Of a stretch of 64,000 bases of DNA, positions 19,275 to 28,050 are shown one piece after another. A program made the position numbers and the translations under genes. The notes beneath the pieces were generated by a model. That model was not told the origin of the DNA and ran no database searches. It saw nothing but the letters and a program-made list of their open reading frames with translations. Every line of letters begins with the position of its first letter. Position 1 is the stretch's first letter. Source of the stretch: JAGSPQ01 sp038206395 (GTDB taxonomy: Bacteria; Myxococcota; Myxococcia; Myxococcales; Myxococcaceae); the NCBI GenBank assembly GCA_038206395.1, contig JBBRAX010000009.1, forward strand, positions 62,001-126,000, in the 5' to 3' direction.

Positions 19275-19840
19275 TCCGTAACCTTGTTGTTGAAGAGGTC
19301 GAGAACGCGTTCGACCTTCTCTTCTTTCTTGACGCAAATGCTCACCCGATTCGGAACCTTCTTCCCGTCAGGCGCGAGGAAAAACTCGGTGATCTCGATG
19401 CAGTCGCGCAGGATCTGGCTGACCTTGCCGCCCTGCTTGCCGACCTTGGTGTTGCGGCGAACGATATGACCGACCTTGGTCGCGTCTTCGAGCATCGCCA
19501 CCGGGTTCGCATCGCCGCTGACCACGGCCACCAGGGTCAGCTGCTCGAGGTCGAACTGGCACAGCGGGTCGGGGCAGCCGACGTCGCTCAAGAGCTCATC
19601 GGTCTTTTTCGGCTCGTCGATCGGACTGCGAAACGGGTCACGCTTGCCGACGGGGTTGTAGTTGTAGAGGTACTGCACCACCTCACCCGCGTAACCGCCG
19701 TCGGTGGCGGCCGCGACTTCAACAGGCCTCGGCTTCGGAGTGGTGGCCGGCGCCGCAGCCACCGGCGCCGCGGGCTCGTCGCCGCACGAGACGAACGCGG
19801 CGACGCTTGCGAGCATGAAGAGGAATCGGAGCTTGGTCAT
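19271..19840 (-). CDS. pilP: Type IV pilus assembly lipoprotein PilP
   Basis: 189 residues. The signal ends in a lipobox (AAFVSC), then an Ala/Pro-rich linker and the PilP signature GKRDPFRSPI, followed by the beta-domain that contacts PilQ and the PilN/PilO dimer. It is an inner-membrane lipoprotein linking the alignment complex to the secretin. Two extra Cys (CPDPLC) occur in the domain. It overlaps pilO and pilQ by four bases on each side, so the genes are tightly coupled. Confidence 0.93.
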   Translation of the reverse strand: MTKLRFLFMLASVAAFVSCGDEPAAPVAAAPATTPKPRPVEVAAATDGGYAGEVVQYLYNYNPVGKRDPFRSPIDEPKKTDELLSDVGCPDPLCQFDLEQLTLVAVVSGDANPVAMLEDATKVGHIVRRNTKVGKQGGKVSQILRDCIEITEFFLAPDGKKVPNRVSICVKKEEKVERVLDLFNNKVTE

Positions 19841-20427
19841 TTGGGCCCGCCCGCCTTCGGCTGATCCATGAAGCGGAATGTGGTGGCGAGGAAGTCGGTC
19901 GACAGCACCACCTTGTCGTTGCGCACGATGCCGCCGCCCAAGTGGATGTTGTTCACGTTGACGATGCGGCGCAGGCCCGCGATTTCCTGAAGGAAGAGCG
20001 CAATCTCGTGGTAGTTCCCGGTGACGCTGACCTTGATCGGAATTTTTGCGAAGAACTGCGCGGGCTGTTCGGGGCCGGGCTGAACTGCCGCAATTTCGAG
20101 GCCTGACTTCTTGCCGATGTCGTTCAGCTGCGCGAGCAGCTCATCGATGTCTTTGCGCTCGGGGAGCTCAGACAAAGCGGCGAGCAGCTTGCGCTCGAGC
20201 TCGTCCATTTCCTTGCGGCGCTCATTCAGGTTCTGGGCGATTTCCTGCTTCTCGGCCAGGGTCTTCTCGAGGGCCGCCTGCTGACCCTGAAGAATGACGA
20301 TCTCCTGTTCGGTCGGTTCGACCACCAAAAAATAGTTGGCCGCTGTCATCAGCGCCACTACCCCGAACATCACGCCTAACTTCAGCTGATTCGGGGCCTT
20401 GTTGATTCTTTCGAGCAGTTGTTCCAT
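19837..20427 (-). CDS. pilO: Type IV pilus alignment protein PilO
   Basis: 196 residues. It has a short cytoplasmic N-terminus, one membrane helix (~residues 18-35), a coiled coil rich in Glu/Lys/Gln (~40-95) and a ferredoxin-like periplasmic domain with VTGNYHEIALFLQEIAGL, a PilO hallmark. It pairs with PilN in the inner membrane and contacts PilP. It starts 11 bases after pilN. Confidence 0.94.
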   Translation of the reverse strand: MEQLLERINKAPNQLKLGVMFGVVALMTAANYFLVVEPTEQEIVILQGQQAALEKTLAEKQEIAQNLNERRKEMDELERKLLAALSELPERKDIDELLAQLNDIGKKSGLEIAAVQPGPEQPAQFFAKIPIKVSVTGNYHEIALFLQEIAGLRRIVNVNNIHLGGGIVRNDKVVLSTDFLATTFRFMDQPKAGGPK

Positions 20428-20438
20428 CGATGGGCTCG

Positions 20439-21119
20439 CTAGATCGCGTAGTTGGCAGACATCTGAATTTCGAAATCGACTCGGCGCTCGGCGACGCCGG
20501 CACCCTTGTCCACCACCGACCGCGCTTCCTTGAGGTCGATGTTCGAGAAGAAGACGCTGATGTCGGTGGTCGCGAACTCTTCGATCGCCCCTTCACCCGC
20601 CAGCAGCTCGACGCGGACGTAGGAAGACTCGCGCTTGCGTTCGACGACCCGCGCCATTCCTTTCGGGGTCCAAACCACCGTGGCAAGGCCGCGCATCAGC
20701 TCGGCGACGTCTTCGTGGCTCAGCGCCTTCCCGACCAGCTTCACCCGGTTCGACTGCTCGTTGAAGTCCGAGAGCCAGACCTTCTTCGGCATCGCGGTGG
20801 CGAGCGCGTCCAGCATGCGCACCGGGCCCGAACGCAGCTTCCGGAGGTCGTTGAGGATCTTCAGCTTGTCCTCGACCTCCTTCTTCCGCTTGTTGATGTT
20901 GTTCACCTCGCCGATCACCTTTTCGAGTTCGGTGATCCGCGCCTGGGTGCTGTTGATCTGGTCGGACAAGCGCGTCCGTGCCTCTTCACGGTTCGCGTAC
21001 CAGAGGTAATTGCCCACGAGTCCGCCGATCACGATGACCGACGCCAGGATGAGAACCTGGCGGCCGACTTCGCGCTTGGCGACCTGCCTTACCGGCAGGA
21101 GGTTGATCCGAATCATCAT
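20439..21119 (-). CDS. pilN: Type IV pilus alignment protein PilN
   Basis: 226 residues. It begins MMIRINLLPVR, the conserved PilN cytoplasmic peptide that inserts into PilM, followed by one membrane helix, a coiled coil (~45-85) and a periplasmic domain. Start codons ATG at 21119 or 21116 are both possible. It lies 14 bases after pilM in the pilMNOPQ operon. Confidence 0.94.
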   Translation of the reverse strand: MMIRINLLPVRQVAKREVGRQVLILASVIVIGGLVGNYLWYANREEARTRLSDQINSTQARITELEKVIGEVNNINKRKKEVEDKLKILNDLRKLRSGPVRMLDALATAMPKKVWLSDFNEQSNRVKLVGKALSHEDVAELMRGLATVVWTPKGMARVVERKRESSYVRVELLAGEGAIEEFATTDISVFFSNIDLKEARSVVDKGAGVAERRVDFEIQMSANYAI

Positions 21120-21133
21120 TGCTTCGTGTCTCC

Positions 21134-22216
21134 TCAGTCGAGCTTGTCGCCTGGCTTACGCAAAGCCAGACCGACAGCCACCGCCGCCATTGGCGCAACG
21201 TCCATGATGAAGCCAGGATCGAACTTGCGGTTGTCGATCTCGATCAGCTTGAAGGGGTTCAGAATCTCGACGGGCACACCGACCCGGCTCTCGATCGTCT
21301 TGAACAGCGCCGGGATCTTCGCGGTGCCGCCCGAGAGGTAGACCTTCGAGAAGGTCGCGTCGGCCGCGGTGCCTGCATAGAAGTCCAACGACCGCTGGAT
21401 TTCGCCGGCCACCTGTTCGGCGACCTGGGTCATCACGCGCTCGACTTCCTGGGGCACGACGGCGTCGGCGTCGTTCTGCCGGCCGCCAATCTTCAGCGCC
21501 TCGGCCTCTTCGTACGAGACGTTCAGCTGCTTTTGAATTTCTTCGGTGAACTGGTTGCCACCGATGGTGACGTCGCGGGTGAAGGTGGTGACGCCACCCG
21601 CGATGATGTTGATGTTCACCACTGCAGCGCCGGCGTTGATCAACACCACCGTCTCGTTCGAGGGGGTGTCGTAGTTGGCCGAGAAGCAGTTCTGCACCGC
21701 AAAGGCGTCGACATCGACCACGATCGGGTGAAGTCCGGCTTCAGACACCACGGTGGTGTAGTCGTTGATCATGTCCTTCTTCGCGGCGACCAGCAGCACG
21801 TCCATCTGGCCCGTGGCGTCGTTGGCGTCGGGCTTCAAGATCTGCGTGTCGATGTTCACGTCTTTGATGTCGAAGGGGATGTGCTGTTCGGCTTCCCACT
21901 GAATCGCTTCTTCGAGCTCTTCCTGCGACATGCGCGGCATCGAGATCTTCTTGATGATCACCGAGTGGCCCGACACGCCAATCGCGACATCCTTCGTCTT
22001 GATCTTCAGCTCGGCCAGCAATTCCTGAATCGCCTGCACGATCGCGGTCGAGTTCATCAGCGCACCGTCGACGATGGCCTCGGGCGGCAGCGGCTTCATG
22101 CCGAAGCTCAGCAAGGCGTAGCCAATCTGGCCTTTTCGGCGGTGCTCTTTGAGAGCGACCAGCTTCACACCGGTCGACCCGATGTCGAGGCCCAACGCAA
22201 GCTTGCCCTTCGCCAT
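21134..22216 (-). CDS. pilM: Type IV pilus cytoplasmic actin-like protein PilM
   Basis: 360 residues of an FtsA/actin-like ATPase. It has the phosphate-1 loop GLDIGSTGVKLVAL, the EAIQWEAEQHIPFD motif of PilM, VVLINAGAAVVNINII (phosphate-2 region) and YLSGGTAKIPALF (adenosine region). It binds the PilN N-terminus and links the alignment complex to the PilB/PilT motors. The start ATG at 22216 has a good ribosome site, AAGGAG, seven bases upstream. It opens the pilMNOPQ group, and its 72-base leader follows the XRE gene on the same strand. Confidence 0.95.
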   Translation of the reverse strand: MAKGKLALGLDIGSTGVKLVALKEHRRKGQIGYALLSFGMKPLPPEAIVDGALMNSTAIVQAIQELLAELKIKTKDVAIGVSGHSVIIKKISMPRMSQEELEEAIQWEAEQHIPFDIKDVNIDTQILKPDANDATGQMDVLLVAAKKDMINDYTTVVSEAGLHPIVVDVDAFAVQNCFSANYDTPSNETVVLINAGAAVVNINIIAGGVTTFTRDVTIGGNQFTEEIQKQLNVSYEEAEALKIGGRQNDADAVVPQEVERVMTQVAEQVAGEIQRSLDFYAGTAADATFSKVYLSGGTAKIPALFKTIESRVGVPVEILNPFKLIEIDNRKFDPGFIMDVAPMAAVAVGLALRKPGDKLD

Positions 22217-22288
22217 TTCAACTCCTTGGTGCTGCGCAACGAATGTGAAGCGTACCGGCGGATCTGCTGGACGCGAAAAAAACTGCCG

Positions 22289-22507
22289 TCAGCCGCCGAA
22301 CACCTTGTCCTTGTCAGTGACCCGCAAACCGAGCGCGAGGATGATCTTCCGCTTCGTGTCGAGCCGGCATTCTTCGCCGCGCTCGACGCGATCGATGGTG
22401 AGGGCGCTGACACCGGCGCGCCGCGCGAGCTCTGCTTTAGACAGCAGGCGCTCTTCGCGCAGCACCTGGACGTTGTTCGTCGGGTTCGAAAGCTTGCGAT
22501 CAGTCAT
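22289..22507 (-). CDS. Small XRE-type helix-turn-helix regulator
   Basis: 72 residues, almost entirely a helix-turn-helix domain: VQVLREERLLSKAELARRAG, then VSALTIDRVERGEECRLDTK. It is a DNA-binding protein of XRE type without a ligand domain. It sits between pilR2 and pilM on the same strand, so it may regulate pilM-Q. I do not recall a named gene here in M. xanthus. Tandem 11-base repeats lie 57-100 bases upstream of its start (separate entry) and are a natural candidate for its operator. Confidence 0.85.
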   Translation of the reverse strand: MTDRKLSNPTNNVQVLREERLLSKAELARRAGVSALTIDRVERGEECRLDTKRKIILALGLRVTDKDKVFGG

Positions 22508-22563
22508 TCGGGGACGCGAAGTGTCCGATCACCCCAGCGCCAAGTCAAATGAACTGATCGGTC

Positions 22564-22607
22564 AATTATCATCTAATTATACGTCAATTATACGTAACTA
22601 TACCGTC
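22564..22607. repeat. Tandem 11-base iterons upstream of the XRE gene
   Basis: Four units at an exact 11-base period: AATTATCATCT (22564), AATTATACGTC (22575), AATTATACGTA (22586) and a weaker ACTATACCGTC (22597). They form an AT-rich island in a GC-rich genome, between pilR2 and the XRE gene. One unit per helical turn would put all copies on one DNA face, as in cooperative operators. The repeats also contain TATAC-like steps that could overlap a promoter. Function is inferred. Confidence 0.55.
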
Positions 22608-22661
22608 GGCAGGGGTAGGCGAAGGCGCACCCCCAAGGCCTCGGGGGAAAAAGCGCTGCGC

Positions 22662-24080
22662 CTACGGAGCGTCGGGGTCGATTCCGTAGTCTTTGATTTT
22701 GTACAGCAGCGCGCGGTGACTGATCTCGAGCAGCTCGGCCGCGCGGGTGCGGTTGCCATTCGTGCGACGCAGCGCCGCGCGAATGAAGGTCTCTTCGAGC
22801 GTGTGCATCGCGCGCTTTAACGAATAGCCCGCCGACTCGGGCGTCGGCGAAGAAGGGCCACCGCTGGTCGACGGGCCCGCCTGTACGGCCGCCTGAGGCG
22901 CCCAGAGTTTCTCGGGCAGCGCCTCGGGGGTGATGAGGTCTCCTTCGGCGAGAAGCACCGCGCGCTCGATCGCGTTCTCGAGCTCGCGCACGTTGCCGGG
23001 CCAGGACCACGCCGTCATCAGCGCCATCGCCTCAGGAGAAAAGCCCTTCACCGGCGCCTCGCGGTTGAGCTCGCGGTTGAAGCGCGTGACGAAGGCGTTC
23101 GCGAGCAGCATCACGTCGTCTTTGCGCTCGCGCAGCGGAGGCACGCGCAGCATCACCACGTTCAAACGGAAGTACAGGTCAGCGCGGAACTCGCCCCGCT
23201 CGACCAGCTTGCTCAAGTCGCGCAGCGTCGCCGCCACCACGCGAACGTCGACCTTCTCCGAGCGCGTCTCGCCGAGCGGGCGAATCTCGCCTTCCTGCAG
23301 AAAGCGCAGCAGCTTCACCTGCAGCGGCAGGGGCAGCTCACCGATCTCGTCCAGGAACAGCGTGCCACCGTCGGCCTCGGCGAAGAGGCCGCGCTTCGCA
23401 GTGTGCGCGTCGGTGAAGGCGCCGCGGGCGTGCCCGAACAGCTCGGATTCGATGAGCGTCGCCGGAATCGCTCCGCAGTTGACGGTGATGAACGGCATCG
23501 ACGCGCGCGGCGACAGCTCGTGAAGAGCGCGGGCCACCAGCTCTTTGCCGGTGCCCGACTCGCCCGAGACGAGAATGGTCGTCGACACCGGCGCCAGCTT
23601 CTTGATCTGCTTCTGCACGCTGCGAATCGCGTCGCTGACGCCCAGCATCCGTTCGAGCGGGCCGGTGACGCCGCGCTGTTCCTTGAGGCGCTTGTTCTCG
23701 CGCACCAGGCGAATGCGTTCTTCCGCCTTCTTCAGCACCAGCACGATCTCTTCGGGCTTGAAGGGCTTCTGGACGTAGTCGTAGGCGCCCTTCTGCACCG
23801 CTTCCAGCGCCTGGTCTTGCGAGCCGTACGCGCTCATCACGAGGAAGGTGACGTCGGGCCAGTGCTCCATCGCCGCTTTGAGCAGGGCCATGCCGTCGAC
23901 CTTCGGCATCCGCACATCCGAGATGACGACGTCGTACTGCCGCGCCGCCAACTCGCGAAGCGCCTCTTCGCCGTCGGCCACCGCGCGCACGTCGTAGCCC
24001 TTGTCAGTGAGGATCAAGGTGAGCACATGGCGAATCGACGGTTCGTCGTCGGCGATCAACACGGTGCGGAAGGTGGCCAT
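22662..24080 (-). CDS. pilR2: NtrC-family sigma54 response regulator PilR2
   Basis: 472 residues. It has a receiver domain (phospho-acceptor Asp near 55 in DVVISDVRMPKVDG; Lys in VQKPFKPEE), an AAA+ sigma54-interaction domain with Walker A GESGTGKE and a GAFTDA loop (variant of GAFTGA), and a Fis-type helix-turn-helix (NGNRTRAAELLEISHRALLYK). It activates sigma54 promoters after phosphorylation by the adjacent kinase. In M. xanthus, a second pilSR-like pair (PilS2R2) lies between pilD and pilM, as here. It starts 14 bases after pilS2. The GAFTDA variant deserves note because the Gly-to-Asp change touches the sigma54 contact loop. Confidence 0.85.
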   Translation of the reverse strand: MATFRTVLIADDEPSIRHVLTLILTDKGYDVRAVADGEEALRELAARQYDVVISDVRMPKVDGMALLKAAMEHWPDVTFLVMSAYGSQDQALEAVQKGAYDYVQKPFKPEEIVLVLKKAEERIRLVRENKRLKEQRGVTGPLERMLGVSDAIRSVQKQIKKLAPVSTTILVSGESGTGKELVARALHELSPRASMPFITVNCGAIPATLIESELFGHARGAFTDAHTAKRGLFAEADGGTLFLDEIGELPLPLQVKLLRFLQEGEIRPLGETRSEKVDVRVVAATLRDLSKLVERGEFRADLYFRLNVVMLRVPPLRERKDDVMLLANAFVTRFNRELNREAPVKGFSPEAMALMTAWSWPGNVRELENAIERAVLLAEGDLITPEALPEKLWAPQAAVQAGPSTSGGPSSPTPESAGYSLKRAMHTLEETFIRAALRRTNGNRTRAAELLEISHRALLYKIKDYGIDPDAP

Positions 24081-24094
24081 CGGTCCTCACTCTC

Positions 24095-25216
24095 TCATGG
24101 CAGCAGCAGGCGCACCGTGAACTCTGCACCACCGCCTGCGTGGTTTGCAGCCGATAGCCGTCCACCCATGGCTTCGATCAGGTGTCTCGAGACGGCGAGC
24201 CCGAGGCCGGTACCCTTCCCCGCCGCCTTCGTCGTGAAGAAGGGCTCGAACAACCGCGGCAGGACTTCGGGGGGAAGGCCCGGCCCGTGATCCCGAACCT
24301 TCAGCACGACCTGGCCGTCGACCGCGGCCGCCGAGAGCTCGAGCGTGCCTTCGCCTCCCATCGCCTGCGCGGCGTTGATGAGCAGGTTGATCACGACCTG
24401 CGACAGCGGGCCCGACTCGCAGCGCGCGAAGAGAGACGGGGGCACTTCGATCTTCCACTTGAGGTTCTTGAACTCGGGTCCTGACGACAGCAGCTTCACG
24501 TTCGAGTCGATGAGGCTTTCGAGCTCGACCGGGCCCGGAGCTCCCCGCGACGGCCGCCCCAGCTCGAGCAGCGATCGCACGATCTGATCGATGCGCTGCA
24601 CCTCGGCCTCGATGCGCTTCACCATGTCCAGCGTCTCGTCTGTCGCGCCGGGCCGCGATCTCAGCAGCGACAGGTAGCCGAGAATTCCAGACAAGGGGTT
24701 GCCGACTTCGTGGGCGACTCCGGCGGCGAGCTTGCCGACGGTGGCGAGGCGATCGGACGCGACGAGCTCGGACTGCGCGCGCATCAACTGCACGTTGGTC
24801 GAACGCAGCTCTGCCATCTGGTTGCGGGTCGTCGTCTGCTCGGACTGCAGCGCCTCGGCCATTCGCTTCAGCGCGCGCTGGAACTGCGACATCAGCGGGC
24901 CACCCACTTCCCACTTCACGTCGAGGTTCGCGTGCGACAGGCGCTCGATCGATTGTTCGGCTGCGCGCAGCGGGCGGCCGACCATCCACTGCAACACGAA
25001 GTAGCCGAAGACGGTGACGACGACGAGATCCAGGGCCAGGTAGAAAGGCAGCACCCGCTGCAGCCGCGCCGCCATCACCCACTGCGGGCCGTCGTTCGGC
25101 GACAGCCGCTGCACTGCCGCCAGCAGCTTGCTCAACGCCGGCTGCAGCGTGATCCAGCTGATCGCGGTCGCGACGACCCCGAACATCACCGCGATGCTCG
25201 AGATCCGCAGCCGCAC
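24095..25216 (-). CDS. pilS2: Sensor histidine kinase PilS2
   Basis: 373 residues. It has two membrane segments (~6-24 and ~57-77) flanking a small periplasmic loop, a HAMP-like linker, a dimerisation/phospho-acceptor region (GVAHEVGNPLSGILGYLSLL, His in HE) and an ATPase domain with N-box NLLINAAQAMGG, DHGPGL and GTGLGL. The start is GTG at 25216, three bases after pilD. It should phosphorylate PilR2, encoded 14 bases downstream; the signal is unknown. Confidence 0.85.
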   Translation of the reverse strand: MRLRISSIAVMFGVVATAISWITLQPALSKLLAAVQRLSPNDGPQWVMAARLQRVLPFYLALDLVVVTVFGYFVLQWMVGRPLRAAEQSIERLSHANLDVKWEVGGPLMSQFQRALKRMAEALQSEQTTTRNQMAELRSTNVQLMRAQSELVASDRLATVGKLAAGVAHEVGNPLSGILGYLSLLRSRPGATDETLDMVKRIEAEVQRIDQIVRSLLELGRPSRGAPGPVELESLIDSNVKLLSSGPEFKNLKWKIEVPPSLFARCESGPLSQVVINLLINAAQAMGGEGTLELSAAAVDGQVVLKVRDHGPGLPPEVLPRLFEPFFTTKAAGKGTGLGLAVSRHLIEAMGGRLSAANHAGGGAEFTVRLLLP

Positions 25217-25219
25217 CGT

Positions 25220-26218
25220 TCAGTACCCGAAGGCCCAGCCGAGCCCACTGCCCGCAGCCTGCAACCCCAGCCACGGGGCGAAGAGCATCAGCTCGATCGC
25301 CGCCAGCCCAATCCACGGGCCGAACGGCAAGTTGCTGTCACCCGGCACCCACTCCATCTCTTCGCCCGCCGCGTCCGTCGGCTCGTCGGGAATCGGCTGA
25401 AGAAAAAGGCCGTAGGGCAGCAACGCCAGGCGCTTGAACAGCGGCAAGCCCGGCTCGAGAAATGCCCAGCTCATCACGGGCGGCGGAGGCTCGGGCTCGG
25501 GTGGCTCGTTCGGATCCACCGGAGGCTCGGGCGTCGCGGCGGCTGCGCGGCCGGTGAGCCCGATGCGCGCGAGGCCGAAGATGGCGCCCTGCAGCGACGA
25601 CAGAAAGATGACGGCCAGCAGCACGCGCCACGAGAGGAAGGCGCCGACCATCGCGACGAGGAACTTGTCGCCCGCGCCCATCGCCTCTTTGCGAAAGGCG
25701 AACCAGCCGAGGATCTCGAAGGCCCGGAAAGAGAGGAAGCCCGCGAGCGCTCCGATGAAGGCGTGAAGCACGGCGCTGCCTCCCAGCGGCACCTGCAGGA
25801 GCACCCCGAAGAAGATGCCGGGCAGCGTCAGCTCGAAAGGAAGAATCCACTTCTGCGCGTCGATGACGATCAACGGCACGAGGAGCGAAATGAAAATGAG
25901 GCCGGGAACCAACGGCCAGCCCCACCCGCAACGTGCGTAAACGGCGAGGTAGAGAATGCCCGTTGCGAGTTCGACCGCCGGGTACTGAATCGAGATGGGC
26001 GCCTTGCAGTTGCTGCACTTCGCCCGCAACGCGAGCCACGAAAAGACGGGGATGTTCTCGTACCACTTGAGCGCGTGGCCGCACTTCGGGCATTTCGAGC
26101 CCGGGCGCACGATGCTCTGCCCGTCGGGGACGCGGGCGATGACGACGTTGAGGAAGCTGCCGATGCACAGGCCCGTGACGCCGAGCCAGACCACCTGCAG
26201 CCATTCGATGAAACCCAC
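25220..26218 (-). CDS. pilD: Prepilin peptidase PilD with Pro-rich insert
   Basis: 332 residues. It has the N-terminal methylase region with the zinc motif CPKC (43-46) and CSNC (68-71). The catalytic aspartates are Asp120 in IVIDAQ and Asp184 in GAGDKF. It cleaves the leader of PilA-type prepilins at the Gly-Phe bond and N-methylates the new Phe. The start is GTG at 26218. Between the last membrane segments there is an unusual Pro/Glu-rich loop at residues ~225-250, which makes the protein longer than the usual ~260-290. It is the first gene of the 19-gene minus-strand series, divergent from the glycosyltransferase operon. Confidence 0.92.
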   Translation of the reverse strand: MGFIEWLQVVWLGVTGLCIGSFLNVVIARVPDGQSIVRPGSKCPKCGHALKWYENIPVFSWLALRAKCSNCKAPISIQYPAVELATGILYLAVYARCGWGWPLVPGLIFISLLVPLIVIDAQKWILPFELTLPGIFFGVLLQVPLGGSAVLHAFIGALAGFLSFRAFEILGWFAFRKEAMGAGDKFLVAMVGAFLSWRVLLAVIFLSSLQGAIFGLARIGLTGRAAAATPEPPVDPNEPPEPEPPPPVMSWAFLEPGLPLFKRLALLPYGLFLQPIPDEPTDAAGEEMEWVPGDSNLPFGPWIGLAAIELMLFAPWLGLQAAGSGLGWAFGY

Positions 26219-26246
26219 TGCTGGGAGTCTGGCTCAGCTGCCGCGC

Positions 26247-26324
26247 GCTGTCAGCGCCGCGATGGCCGCAAAGGCGTTCTACCCACTCAAAAGCCTGCGC
26301 TGACGGCACCGCGCCTAGCTAGGC
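26247..26324. promoter_or_regulatory. Divergent intergenic region with inverted repeat and palindrome
   Basis: This lies in the 120-base gap between pilD (minus) and the glycosyltransferase operon (plus). Arms GCTGTCAGCGC (26247-26257) and GCGCTGACGGC (26297-26307) are complementary at ten of eleven positions with a 39-base spacer. A perfect 12-base palindrome, GCCTAGCTAGGC, lies at 26313-26324, 14 bases before the ATG at 26339. These are candidate operator or promoter elements for two divergent transcripts. I see no convincing paired -35/-10 or -24/-12 boxes and no ribosome site before 26339. Confidence 0.3.
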
Positions 26325-26338
26325 TCTACGGCGACCCG

Positions 26339-28033
26339 ATGACAGACGACCGGCTCAGGCGCGTTTTCTGGGCCCTGTTGGGGTTGAAGTCGGCACTCGG
26401 GCTGGCCCTGCTTGTTTCCTACCTGGCGTCGCCGCTGGCGCTGGGCCTGTCACTCGACGAAGAAAGCTACTTTGCCTGGGCCCAACGGATTCTCGCGGGG
26501 AAGTCGGGGGGGCCCTTCTTCCAGGACCCGGTGTACCCCTACGTGCTGGCCGCCCTGCTGCGGGTGACCGACAGCTCCGTGCTCGCCGCGCGCGTCTTCA
26601 ACCTTTGTCTCGGGGTGTTGTCGCTGGCGCTGCTGGAAGCGGTGGTGAGGCGGCTCTTCTCGCCTCGCGAAGGGTTGATCGCGATGGGGCTTTGGCTGGT
26701 GATGGGAACCGTCGCCCTCGACGAGCTCACCCTGGCCAAAGAGCCGCTGATGATGGCCCTGATGCTGGGCAGCGCCGCGCTGGCGCTGGCGGCCGAGGGC
26801 ACCCGCCGCGCTTTCGCGTTGGCCGCCGGAATCGTCGCCGGTGCGTGCGTGGGAGTGCGGGGCAATTTCCTCGCGCTGTTGCCCTTCGTCGCTGTCCTCG
26901 CCTGGGTGCAGTGGCCCCGCCGCCTCGCGTGGTTGGCGATCGCTGGGTTGGCGATGTTTCCCCTCTTGCTCGCGCTGCGCAACGGCGTGCAGGAAGCGCG
27001 CTGGAGCCCAACCACCGCTTCGTCGGGCATGGTCCTCTACATCGGGCACCACCCGGGCGCCGACGGCACGTGGGTGCGCGCGCCGTTTGCCGCAGGCAAC
27101 CCGCTGGAGGAAATGCCGGACTATGTGCGCGAAGCAGCCCGCCGACTTGGCCGGCCCGTTTCGGCGGCCGAGACCTCGCGCCTGTTCGCGGCGGAAGGCC
27201 TGGGCTTCGCGACCTCCCATCTGGGCGAAGAAGCTGGACTCTTGTGGCGAAAAATCCGGCTCACGCTGAGCTGGGAAGAAGTCCCTGGAAATTACTCGCG
27301 CAGCTGCGTGCGCGACCGCTTCATGTCTGGTTTGTGGCTCGCCCCTCTTCCGGGAGCCTTGCTCTGGCCGCTGGCGCTGGCCGCGGTCGCGGCGCAGCGC
27401 CGCCGGAAGTCGGTGGCCGCCATCGGCGTCGGGTGTGTCGTCTATGCCGCCACGCTGTGGATGACTTTCGTCGTCGACCGGTACCGGCTGCCGCTGTGGC
27501 TGGGCTGCGTCATCCTCGCTCCAGCTGGCGCCGCGGCGATCGCGGGCTGGCTGAAGGGGCCTCGCCGGTGGCCTGCGATCGCTGCGGCGGTGCCTGCGAT
27601 GGCGTTGCTGGCGTGGCCGGTGCGCGACTCGAGCCCAGAACGAGAACTGGCCCAGTGCCTCGCGCTCGTCGGAGCCACCGCGCTGCAGGCTGGCGACACC
27701 GACACTGCGCGCCCATTGCTCGACGAAAGCTGGTCACTGGATCCCTCGAGCCCTGATGTCGCCTTCAACCTGGGGCTGGCCCACGAGGCGGCAGGCGAAT
27801 GGCCGGAAGCCGAGCGCTTCTTCGACGTTGCCGCACGCAGGAACCCGGTCAACGCGCCCGCCTGGTGGGGGCTGGCAACGGCCGCAGAACGGCGCGGCGA
27901 CAGGGCCGCCGCACAGGTCGCTTTCGATGCCTTCTTTGCCCACGCCACGCCCCAACAGCTTGCGCGCGCGTGCGACTCGCTGGCTGGGCAACCAGGTTTG
28001 GCGTGGCTTCTGCCTCGCTGCCGCCCGCAGTGA
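26339..28033 (+). CDS. GT39/ArnT-like membrane glycosyltransferase with C-terminal TPRs
   Basis: 564 residues. The N-terminal two thirds are multi-pass membrane, with the first-loop acidic motif SLDEESYFAWAQRIL (Asp40-Glu41-Glu42) that in GT39/ArnT enzymes holds the catalytic Asp, and a later VDRYRLPLW motif (~380-387) typical of this fold. The C-terminal ~130 residues are two to three TPR-like repeats (for example AFNLGLAHEAAGEWPEAERFF). Such GT-C enzymes use polyprenyl-phosphate sugars and act on the periplasmic side. ATG 26339 is the first start after the promoter region. It leads four GT-C-like genes that end next to pilA1, so a pilin or surface glycosylation role is inferred. Substrate unknown. 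Confidence 0.72.
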   Translation: MTDDRLRRVFWALLGLKSALGLALLVSYLASPLALGLSLDEESYFAWAQRILAGKSGGPFFQDPVYPYVLAALLRVTDSSVLAARVFNLCLGVLSLALLEAVVRRLFSPREGLIAMGLWLVMGTVALDELTLAKEPLMMALMLGSAALALAAEGTRRAFALAAGIVAGACVGVRGNFLALLPFVAVLAWVQWPRRLAWLAIAGLAMFPLLLALRNGVQEARWSPTTASSGMVLYIGHHPGADGTWVRAPFAAGNPLEEMPDYVREAARRLGRPVSAAETSRLFAAEGLGFATSHLGEEAGLLWRKIRLTLSWEEVPGNYSRSCVRDRFMSGLWLAPLPGALLWPLALAAVAAQRRRKSVAAIGVGCVVYAATLWMTFVVDRYRLPLWLGCVILAPAGAAAIAGWLKGPRRWPAIAAAVPAMALLAWPVRDSSPERELAQCLALVGATALQAGDTDTARPLLDESWSLDPSSPDVAFNLGLAHEAAGEWPEAERFFDVAARRNPVNAPAWWGLATAAERRGDRAAAQVAFDAFFAHATPQQLARACDSLAGQPGLAWLLPRCRPQ

Positions 28034-28050
28034 CGCATACAGTTCACGCG

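Noticed and set aside
24710..26338. Apparent 543-residue extension of the GT39-like protein
   Set aside because: It runs opposite pilS2 and pilD with no motif; the membrane protein begins at ATG 26339.
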